This document shows positions 30,467 to 38,080 of a stretch of 38,080 nucleotides of DNA, in pieces. This DNA comes from Nemertoderma westbladi (lineage: Eukaryota > Xenacoelomorpha > Nemertodermatida > Nemertodermatidae), in assembly GCA_032718475.1 (NCBI GenBank), contig JAUCBJ010009105.1:64001-102080 (forward strand). Reading direction: 5' to 3'. Both the position numbers and the translations under genes were made by a program. Each line of letters begins with the position of its first letter. Position 1 is the first letter of the stretch. The notes under the pieces were generated by a model that worked only from the letters and a program-made list of their open reading frames with translations, was not told the origin of the DNA and made no database searches.

Positions 30467-30745
30467 ATGGCGAAAAGGACAAAAAAGGTTGGTATTGTTG
30501 GCAAATATGGAACTCGATATGGTGCATCTTTGCGAAAACTCATTAAGAAAATGGAGATCACTCAACATTCGAAGTACACCTGCCAATTTTGCGGTAAGGA
30601 AAATATGAAAAGAAACGTAGTCGGTATATGGGAATGTAGTAGCTGCAGGAAGAAGGTGGCTGGTGGTGCCTATGTTTACAATACGATAGCTGCCACGACT
30701 GTACGGAGCGCGGTGCGAAGATTGCGGGAGACCAAGGAGATATAG
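30467..30745 (+). CDS. RPL37A: Ribosomal protein eL43 (L37a), intronless
   Basis: The frame encodes 92 residues, the exact length of the animal protein. The ATG at 30467 begins [20 protein letters not shown], the near-invariant family start; a TTG a few codons upstream is ignored. Four cysteines at 39, 42, 57 and 60 form the zinc-ribbon pair KYTCQFCGK and WECSSCRKK. The C-terminus ([22 protein letters not shown]) is also typical. The product is a structural zinc-binding protein of the large cytosolic ribosomal subunit. There are no stops or frameshifts, and there is a TATA box upstream. Mammalian copies have introns, so this is either an intron-poor native gene or a functional retrocopy. No poly(A) remnant or target duplication was seen. 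Confidence 0.96.
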   Translation: MAKRTKKVGIVGKYGTRYGASLRKLIKKMEITQHSKYTCQFCGKENMKRNVVGIWECSSCRKKVAGGAYVYNTIAATTVRSAVRRLRETKEI

Positions 30746-30931
30746 ATGAGAGTGTTTATCTAGGTGTTGGAGTTACAGTGGGTCAATGGAGTGAATAGAA
30801 AATAGTAAGGCTGAATAGAATGAATATATCAATATTGGACTATCTGACTGTCTAACACTAGTTCTACAGTTTGTCGGTGTGTTGGTAACATTATCAGATG
30901 GTCACGGATGATCCCTGGTTGTTATAATGTA
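30746..30931 (+). other. Downstream region of RPL37A
   Basis: Presumed 3' untranslated region. No AATAAA is present; weaker variants such as AATATA occur near 30822. The MITE begins at 30932. Confidence 0.35.
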
Positions 30932-31142
30932 TAGGGTGTTTTTTTTATTTCTCATTATTACTTGTAATTTAACCTATGAATTGAGGATAATAGTTAACTA
31001 TTTACTGAATGATGCGGCGGATATTTTCTAATGCCGTAAATTCAGAAATCCAAAATATTAAAATACGACATTATGAATTATGGTGTTCAAAAACGTAAAA
31101 AGCAAATGGAATCTATAAAAGAAACACCCTGTATATTTATAG
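30932..31142. mobile_element. Mariner-type MITE
   Basis: The ends TAGGGTGTTTTTTTTAT and ATAAAAGAAACACCCTG are inverted with two mismatches, and TA lies on both outer sides. About 210 bases, AT-rich and noncoding. This fits a Tc1/mariner-derived MITE. Confidence 0.6.
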
Positions 31143-31472
31143 TTATTGTAAATTAAAACTATAGTATGCTATACAGTATTAGTTAACAATATTATACTGT
31201 ATTGGAGTTAATGATATTTTCTTTCGAATAAGATAATATTGGCCTAAGGGTGAACAAAATGTTACAATACCAATAACCCCATAGAACTTCAAACTATAGT
31301 TGTATTTAGCGCAAGTTAAATTCATATATTTTGTTACAGATACTTAAATATTCGAATGGCGCCAATTTCGTAAAGTACTTGATAACAAAAAAAACAACAT
31401 TCAATCCTCAGTATTCCCCGTTAGGAAAGCCAGGGCGTGGTAGTTTAGATCAAACCATGTTACTTTCATATT

Positions 31473-31650
31473 GGGGGGGGGGGGGGGGGGCACCACCGGG
31501 TTAAGATGCAATCAAAATGCATCCCTCTCCAGGGGAAAATCGGCGAAACCTGTTCTATTGACTTTAGCTTTTTGTGTTTTGGTTAGAATAACGTGCAGCT
31601 GTAACCTTCCATTAATTGATAATTTAACATTGAGACCAAGTTATGGAAGT
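31473..31650 (-). mobile_element. Second copy of the G-tract MITE (partial, inverted)
   Basis: After an 18-base G run (31473-31490), ATGCATCCCTCTCCAGGGGAA, AACCTGTTC-ATTG and AATAACGTG-AGCTGTAACC occur in the same order as on the minus strand of 36231-36480. The far inverted repeat is missing, so the right boundary is approximate. Confidence 0.6.
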
Positions 31651-32399
31651 AAATATGGTATGGAACGCCTCCCACACCAAATGTCACGGAAGACATTAGC
31701 TACAGTTAAACGCAAATCATTAAAGGACTTCCAGTTGAGTCCCACCTTGGCGTAGTCGCTAAATCCGTTGCCTATGGAATATAGGTCTGGCTGGGGACAT
31801 CGCACAGGAAATAGTTGTCAGACTTTGTGCGTAACCCATGGCCTAACGGCCGAATAAAACTTTAGTTTTGCAAGGAACCCAGTATCCAGTAAACACGATT
31901 AAGCACATTGGTTACCCCCAATAGGAAGGACATACGCCTTGCTTGGAGGAAACTACGTCGTGTTGGAGAATAAAGAAATATTGTAGCTGATTTCACATTG
32001 GCTAAATTGAAGGCTTAATAACGTAGACCCGCTCAGTTCTGATTTATATCGTCGGTAAAAAGGGAAAATAGTATTTGGTACAAGGGAAAAAGGGCATTTA
32101 TGCATGCGGATTCCTGACAATGTCCTTCACTTTCTGGCGAAATATTTAAAGCCTGATGGGATTTTTGTACAAAAATATAGCATTTTTTCGGCAATGTTTT
32201 GGGTCTAAAGGGCGTTTGTGTAAAATCATGTAAATTAAATTTACTTAAAGAAAATTTAGTAAAGGAAAAAGGGCATTTGATTTAGGTTTTTAGTGTCTCC
32301 TGGACAATTTTTTAGGTCCGCGTAGCTAGACCCCTAGTATTCACTCAGTTGTTGTTAATTTTCAGTTTGGTTTTGGTAATAAGGCTTCATTCGGCGCAG
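31651..32399. other. Noncoding intergenic stretch
   Basis: AAAGGGCATTT-like strings recur near 32090 and 32267. No gene was recognised. Confidence 0.35.
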
Positions 32400-32475
32400 T
32401 GGGTAGAGGAGAAGCGGAGTTGGTAGAGCGTTGGACATGGAATCATTACGTACCGAGTTCAACATTTTTTTGTTT
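32400..32475 (+). repeat. tRNA-like SINE scrap
   Basis: GCGCAGTGGGTAGAG and AGTTGGTAGAGCGTTGG resemble pol III A boxes. ACCGAGTTCAAC about 35 bases later resembles a B box, and a T-rich run follows. A full cloverleaf does not fold by eye. A degenerate tRNA-derived SINE is more likely than a functional tRNA. Confidence 0.4.
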
Positions 32476-33100
32476 AAGATTTGGTAGTAAGCCATTGAAG
32501 GAGACAGTTCATGCGTTAGTAGACGCGGACCTTTGAGCGAATTCGCGCTTGTTTTAATCGAATGCCCCTTTGCCTAATAACCGACGATTTGGCTTTTATA
32601 AATTTTAAGTTTACTTTTAAGTTTTACTGTGGAAGATCACCCATGTTGGTAAACAAGCGCATTTCTAAAGTATTATCCCCTATTATAATTTTTTCCGTTT
32701 TTTTTGGGCCGTTTTTGAGGACAGAGTATTCCCACAAACACTATCGGTTTTCTGCGAGCCAAATATGAATATTCTGCCGCCGCATACTGCACACATTAAC
32801 AGTAACAGTTATATGCTAAATACCTCTCAACCAAACTAAGTAACGTTTTACAACAATATCATACCTTACTTTATTTATTTGTATGGAAATAATTTAGGGC
32901 TACAAAATCGCCAGGGCGACATACATATTTCCAACTTTATATCGCAGTGCGACATTATTTCTCAGTATGTCCCTACGCCATACATTTTACTATGTATTTC
33001 CAGTATATGCAGTATGTCACCGCGTCATTATTAGGTTGTTCTAGAAAGTTTAAGTGCATAACTACAAATAATTCCAAACAAATAAATAAAATTAGATTCG
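32476..33100. other. Noncoding intergenic stretch
   Basis: AT-rich. CAGTATGTC-type strings recur near 32963 and 33009. Nothing else was recognised. Confidence 0.35.
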
Positions 33101-33214
33101 CCATTGTTCATAATTAGCACATTAAAGCTTTTACGGCCCTCGTTTTATTTTTATTTTAAATTCACTCGTTCCGTAAGCCGTAACGCTATAAAGTGCTATT
33201 TTATGAACAATGAC
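33101..33214. repeat. Hairpin (MITE-like inverted repeat)
   Basis: Arms of about 37 bases (33101-33137 and 33177-33213; left begins CCATTGTTCATAATTAGCAC) are about 80% complementary around a 39-base loop. It may be a short MITE remnant. Confidence 0.55.
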
Positions 33215-33344
33215 GTATATAGTTATGTTTTTAAGGAGAGAAATTTCTAATCTATTTACAAAGAAAAATTGAAACTAAACGAACTTAATTTCTAACTTCA
33301 TAACTGGTAAAACCACGGATTCACACAATATGAATGATTGTTTC

Positions 33345-34232
33345 CTTACCGCCTCCGTCCCAAAACTCGCCGCACACTACCCGACTTCCACCGCCTCCGT
33401 CCCAAAACTCGCCGCACACTACCCGACTTCCACCGCCTCCGCCCCAAAACTCGCCGCACACTACCCGACTTCCACCGCCTCCGCCCCAAAACTCGCCGCA
33501 CACTACCCGACTTCCACCGCCTCCGTCCCAAAACTCGCCGCACACTACCCGACTTCCACCGCTTCCGTCCCAAAACTCGCCGCACACTAACCGACTTCCA
33601 CCGCCTCCGTCCCAAAACTCGCCGCACACTACCCGACTTCCACCGCCTCCGTCCCAAAACTCGTCGCACACTAACCGACTTCCACCGCCTCCGTCCCAAA
33701 ACTCGCCGCACACTACCCGACTTCCACCGCCTCCGTCCCAAAACTCGCCGCACACTACCCGACTTCCACCGCCTCCGTCCCAAAACTCGCCGCACACTAA
33801 CCGACTTCTACCGCCTCCGTCCCAAAACTCGCCGCACACTACCCGACTTCCACCGCCTCCGTCCCAAAACTCGTCGCACACTAACCGACTTCCACCGCCT
33901 CCGCCCCAAAACTCACCGCACACTACCCGACTTCCACCGCCTCCGCCCCAAAACTCGCCGCACACTAACCGACTTCCACCGCCTCCGTCCCAAAACTCGC
34001 CGCACACTACCCGACTTCCACCGCTTCCGTCCCAAAACTCGCCGCACACTAACCGACTTCCACCGCCTCCGTCCCAAAACTCGCCGCACACTACCCGACT
34101 TCCACCGCCTCCGTCCCAAAACTCGCCGCACACTACCCGACTTCCACCGCCTCCGTCCCAAAACTCGCCGCACACTAACCGACTTCCACCGCCTCCGTCC
34201 CAAAACTCGTCGCACACTACCCGACTTCCATC
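33345..34232. repeat. 42-bp minisatellite, about 21 units
   Basis: The unit CCGCCTCCGTCCCAAAACTC plus GCCGCACACTACCCGACTTCCA repeats head to tail without length change. Variable sites alternate between ACTACCCGAC and ACTAACCGAC, and scattered C/T changes occur. Since 42 is a multiple of three, several frames on both strands stay open (for example RLRPKTRRTLPDFH forward and CGEFWDGGGGSRVV on the minus strand). None has other support as a gene. Confidence 0.97.
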
Positions 34233-34639
34233 TTTAACATTATCTCCCACACTTAGCATGTTAATTAAGACCACAGTGCCTTTATACAGTATACTTGTAG
34301 CCCGCGCCGCCTTTACACATTTTATTATCCCTAAGGTCGGACGGCTGTGTACCGCCCATATCTAGAACTGGATAATGATTGGAGGTATATTGTATTTATT
34401 TAATTAAATGATAATTAATTAGCAATACAGTAGTTTGGAATTTTATATAAATATCTAGACCGATAAGAAAATAGTCATTAGTCCAATCCAATCATCTAAG
34501 CTAATTTATTTTGCTTGAGTGTATTGGACAAGGAGAAAAAACGCATCGTATTTTAAATCGGATAGGATTAAGTTAATAAGTTATTGCTTTTCATGAGACA
34601 GAGACCATTCTTTGTAAGTATTTCTATAAATACAATATA
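34233..34639. other. AT-rich stretch between the minisatellite and DCAKD
   Basis: No gene recognised. It probably includes DNA just beyond the 3' end of DCAKD. Confidence 0.35.
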
Positions 34640-34645
34640 TTTATT
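34640..34645 (-). terminator. Candidate poly(A) signal of DCAKD
   Basis: AATAAA on the minus strand lies 29 bases beyond the stop codon. A cleavage site 15-25 bases further would give a very short 3' untranslated region. Confidence 0.45.
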
Positions 34646-34673
34646 TCTGTGTCTTTGTTTGAGTAAATCAGAG

Positions 34674-35369
34674 TTAATATCTAAAATTCAGTAAATATAA
34701 AAGTAGAACGACAGATAATCCTGCACTGACAACCCAAATAAATAAGATCCCCCAAAACTTTAAATTCGCAGAGCTATTCTGCCACTTCTCAAAAAGTCGA
34801 ATAACTTGATCTTTAGTTTCCTCCAAAGTCCCGGAATTATCAACAACATTAGTAGCCAAAGAAACCTTCTCTTCCAAAGGCATTTGGCTTTCTATTCTGA
34901 GTTGCGCCTCTTCTAGCGTGTAGTTGTTGCGCTTCAGTAAACGATTGATTTGGCAGTCGGAACTACAACTGACCACAGTTGTCTCCTCGAGCAGCGGAAG
35001 AAGACGACTCGCTTCGAATAACAACGGAATATCCAGAACTATAAATCGGTAACCGCAAAATAAATGCATCGCCACAGATTTTAACATTCTCAGTTGAATT
35101 CTCTTGTGGGTTACCGAGTTTAGATGATGTCGCTTTTCCGGGTCGCTGAATATAATATCCGCGAGTTTTTCCCGGTTGAGGGTCCCATCGGGTTTCAGGA
35201 TTCCGGTTCCGAAGTCGGCCACGATGTCGCGATAGGCCGGTTGTCCCGGTTCCACGATATCTCGCGCTATTTGGTCCGCGTCGAGGACCGCGCATCCCAG
35301 GTCCCGCAGCATCCGGGCCACCGTAGACTTTCCCGTGGCGATCCCGCCAGTGAGACCGACGAGAAACAT
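34674..35369 (-). CDS. DCAKD: Dephospho-CoA kinase domain-containing protein, intronless
   Basis: The frame encodes 231 residues, the length of the human homologue, with a purine at -3 of the ATG. MFLVGLTGGIATGKST carries the P-loop GGIATGKST at residues 8-16. DADQIAR at 30-36 fits the CoA-binding region. LDIPLLFE near 112-119 is the family's signature, and RIESQMP near 158-164 is the lid arginine region. The C-terminal 25 residues (FWGILFIWVVSAGLSVVLLLYLL) form a membrane anchor, as in animal DCAKD. Dephospho-CoA kinase adds the 3' phosphate to dephospho-CoA, the last step of CoA synthesis. In animals COASY also does this, so the exact role of DCAKD is less clear; a mitochondrial place is reported. 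The frame is single-exon and unbroken. Confidence 0.95.
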   Translation of the reverse strand: MFLVGLTGGIATGKSTVARMLRDLGCAVLDADQIARDIVEPGQPAYRDIVADFGTGILKPDGTLNREKLADIIFSDPEKRHHLNSVTHKRIQLRMLKSVAMHLFCGYRFIVLDIPLLFEASRLLPLLEETTVVSCSSDCQINRLLKRNNYTLEEAQLRIESQMPLEEKVSLATNVVDNSGTLEETKDQVIRLFEKWQNSSANLKFWGILFIWVVSAGLSVVLLLYLLNFRY

Positions 35370-35956
35370 CCTGATGTTTGCGACGAGATATTAACTTAAG
35401 ATAGTAAAGTTAACATAAACAAACAACAGCTGTAAGCTACTAACAGGTATCTGTCAGTCCACGATAGGCATTGGCAATGCCTCCCCTCCATCATGCGTGG
35501 GCGTGCAGTGCAGGTGCAAATGCATCTTGAATAGATTTATTGCACAAGAATAGATATATTGCACAAAATTCATAAGCCTAATGTGCGCACAGCACAATTA
35601 CTGAGCGAAGTAAAACGGGATATAAAGGATATGGTACAATATCAATAAAGATAATCCATTTGCCTTTGCCAGTAATCTAGTTTAATTTAAACGGAGAGTT
35701 TTATTGTGCGATTTCTTCTCTTCTCGGTTTAATCACCCTTAAGAGATTTCCCTTGATTCGCATATTACATTGGTTCATGATCGTCCAGATCACACTTACT
35801 CGTGATACTGTACTGCGGTGCGAGCCACGAATAACGGTGTTACAGTACCTAGAGTAGCGGAATCATTACTACAGTAGTTAACTGTTTGTCACAATTGCCT
35901 TCGAATTGTTTAAACCTCAAAAGTTTACAAATTCTACAGCATGACGCGAACTCGAC
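35370..35956. other. Upstream region of DCAKD
   Basis: Presumed promoter side. TATTGCACAAGAATAGATATATTGCACAA holds a short tandem repeat near 35537-35570. No TATA box was identified, and no gene was seen. Confidence 0.35.
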
Positions 35957-36072
35957 TGGATATATTTCGCGTGAACGCAGCTGAATATATTTCGCGTGAA
36001 CGCAGCTGAATATATTTCGCGTGAACGCAGCTGAATATATTTCGCGTGAACGCAGCTGAATATATTTCGCCT
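35957..36072. repeat. 25-bp tandem repeat, about 4.5 units
   Basis: The unit TGAATATATTTCGCG plus TGAACGCAGC is repeated with almost no change. The first and last partial copies are diverged. Confidence 0.93.
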
Positions 36073-36230
36073 GGCTTGAACCAGCAAGACGCACCATCTG
36101 TTTGTCGCACCTCGTGCCACGCGAAGGCCCCACAAACACGTTGTAATTATTTCGTATAGTTCATTCGCAGAACCTGTATGAAAATTACTGAAAAAAACTT
36201 TCCAAAATAGGAATGAACTACTGAACGGAG

Positions 36231-36480
36231 ACAGGGGGGGGGGGGGGAAACTGGACGCAAATCCCGCCTTGGCGAATTAATATCTCGCCTAAATGTTAAT
36301 AATTGTCAATTTAGGGAAAGGAACTGGTTACAGTGCCACGTTAATTTAACGAAAACAATAAACTAAGCACAATCGAACAGGTTATAGTTTGATTTTTGAG
36401 AATAACCAGGTGTTATTTGCGTCGAATTTCCCCTGGAGAGGGATGAATTTTTATTGCGTCCAGTTTTCCCCCCTATCTGT
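36231..36480. mobile_element. G-tract MITE, full copy
   Basis: The ends are ACAG plus a G run plus AAACTGGACGCAA, and TTGCGTCCAGTTTTCCCCCC plus TATCTGT. These are inverted repeats of about 28 bases with a variable G tract (14 G at 36234-36247). The centre is noncoding. A partial inverted copy is at 31473. Confidence 0.7.
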
Positions 36481-36740
36481 GTATATGAGTACCTACCCAT
36501 CATAGGTTATATCGCTAGCGGAGGCCAATAAAAGAGATCCGGATTAGACTCCGTACAATTTGCAGATAGCTCCCCCGCACCCGCTATGAACGTACAGTAC
36601 ATATCAGAATTCGACACTGGATGGTAGTTTGTTTACATAGTGTTTAATATACAGTAGTTAGTTTGTCCGGTTAAAATCGCTTGGTGTTAATGTTAAACGT
36701 CAATGGTGCATTTCTGATATTCAGTAGTTTAGGAGGTATA
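36481..36740. other. Noncoding stretch
   Basis: No gene or repeat recognised. Confidence 0.35.
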
Positions 36741-37955
36741 CAGACGTTTCGGCCTAGGACGTTTAGGTCCAGGACGTTTCGGCCCGGACGTTTCGGCCCA
36801 TGACTGTAACTGAATGAAAAGGCTAACTTGTTTGATATGATAATTATTATTCATTAAAATTATAATTATTTCACAAAAACATACAAACACTTAATAAAAT
36901 ATCTTGCATGAAATGGCTATTTAATTTACCTTTATTTCAAAATAAAATTAACATTAGGGAAGTGGTGCTCTGGTTCCATAGACAATTCGCCATCAGTTAT
37001 GTTATGCGGCCGAAAAAATGAAAGTCAGAACAAATCTATTGGTCTCGAGTACCACATTGCTAATATACAGTACTACCAAAGTGAATCAATTTCACGAACC
37101 ATTTAGGGCTTAAATCTCTATATTTTGGAGATACTTCATAAACTTTAAACATTACTCAATTAATAATTCTTGTAGCTGGACAGTGTATTGCAGCTATGTC
37201 TTAATGATCTATTGAAACAATAACTCTCATCTTCGATGATAGATGATTTTGATTTATACCCATAGATAACGACGTATATTGCTTTTATTAATACATATTT
37301 TATTTCACTTCGCATCCACTCTCGTCCTTTTAATGCGCATACATTTAATCTAAATTTAAATTTAATACGCATATATTTCATCTAAATTTAATACGCATAT
37401 ATTTTATCTCATTCCATATGACATCCAGTCTGTCTCATAATTATTAGCTATGCTCCTTTAATGGAATATTTCTAATCTAGTATATTTTTAAGACCAACAT
37501 TAAAATACAGTAATAATTTTAATTCCGTGTATTGTAATGTACTTTATTTATTGACTCACATTTTAAAATACGTATGTTTTTTTTATGGGGGAAACCCCAT
37601 CATCATAATACTAAAGTTAATTTGTCAGCATATGTTGTCTTTGTTTTAAGTTACAGTATGGTGTAAATTTATATTAAGAAATAATAATAATACTATTACA
37701 TTAGTTATTATTTATAAATATAATGTAGAACTTCGATCTTGAATTTCAAACAAGTGTCGGAGCAGTTCCTACTGACAACTCCTCTTGTAACGAACGTAAC
37801 AACTACAAAACAAATATATTGAATAACTTATTATTAATAGCTTATTTAAGGGAGTAAAGTGAATCTTTGGGCCAAAACGTCCGACAAGCAAATCTTGTAT
37901 TTCATTTATTGGGCCGAAACGTCCTAGGCCAAAATGTCTCAGACCGAAACGTCTG
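36741..37955. mobile_element. 1.2-kb element with repeated ACGTTTCGGCC ends
   Basis: The left end begins CAGACGTTTCGGCC and repeats GGACGTTTCGGCC three more times with changes (to 36801). The right end has the same motif inverted three to four times (37868-37955) and finishes CCGAAACGTCTG. The interior is AT-rich and noncoding, with a small repeat of TTTAATACGCATATATTT near 37362-37402. No clear target duplication was seen. It is a non-autonomous DNA element of unassigned type. Confidence 0.6.
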
Positions 37956-38080
37956 TTACCCAGTTTAGGATTAGGACCTAACATTTTCGGCTTATATTAA
38001 ACTTATTATACTGTTCCCCACATACCGGTACTGTTGTTTCTTTGCATTCTGTATACTGGTGCAGTTCTCTCTCTGTATAT
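37956..38080. other. Right flank of window
   Basis: Noncoding. Nothing recognised. Confidence 0.3.

Noticed and set aside
31471-31755. 94-codon frame beginning in a G run
   Set aside because: It starts in a homopolymer and crosses a MITE copy, with no support as a gene.
32400-32475. Functional tRNA gene
   Set aside because: Boxes are partial and no full cloverleaf with an acceptor stem could be formed by eye.
35957-36072. Second CRISPR-like candidate
   Set aside because: The 25-base units are contiguous with no spacers.
37769-37984. Minus-strand frame with repeated RFG
   Set aside because: It is a translation of the ACGTTTCGGCC end repeats of the mobile element.

Overview
The window is eukaryotic and almost certainly comes from a marine invertebrate animal genome. 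The evidence is a spliced C2H2 zinc-finger gene, a ribosomal protein eL43 gene, a DCAKD-type dephospho-CoA kinase gene, several decayed animal-type non-LTR retrotransposons, and many short inverted-repeat elements in AT-rich DNA. The phylum cannot be fixed from the sequence alone. Nothing prokaryotic is present: no operons, no CRISPR array.

Layout. 1-2.1 kb: the tail of a retrotransposon polyprotein (+), a palindromic minisatellite, and a decayed Gag-like zinc-knuckle reading frame (-). 2.1-6.15 kb: a 4.03-kb element with 240-bp, nearly identical terminal inverted repeats. It carries two unrelated LINE fragments and abuts a 247-bp foldback element. 6.4-10.4 kb: a 186-bp tandem repeat into which two elements have inserted, a 5'-truncated LINE with a 484-codon reverse transcriptase frame (20-bp target duplication) and an 895-bp hAT-like element (8-bp target duplication). 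10.4-13.4 kb: gene-poor, with one MITE and one retroelement scrap.

13.66-20.06 kb (-): a two-exon zinc-finger gene of 502 codons. Its 4.9-kb intron holds about 30 copies of a 103-106-bp satellite and an internally deleted LINE. 20.5-24.4 kb: a duplicated segment whose second copy was split by another LINE. 24.57-28.48 kb: a 3.9-kb DNA transposon with inverted repeats of about 1 kb, a 4-bp target duplication, and a frameshifted transposase-like gene followed by a PHD-like zinc-binding tail. 28.5-30.4 kb: low-complexity DNA and a second end of the hAT-like family.

30.47-30.75 kb (+): intronless RPL37A with a TATA box. 31-33.3 kb: MITEs and a tRNA-like SINE scrap. 33.35-34.23 kb: a 42-bp minisatellite open in several frames. 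34.67-35.37 kb (-): intronless DCAKD. 35.9-38 kb: a 25-bp repeat, a G-tract MITE and a 1.2-kb element with repeated ACGTTTCGGCC ends.

The three host genes show no functional link to each other. The window is best read as a few host genes in a transposon-rich landscape. The most unusual items are the intronic satellite with a LINE-like peptide motif, the long-inverted-repeat transposon with its PHD-like tail, and the Gag-like frame on the minus strand.
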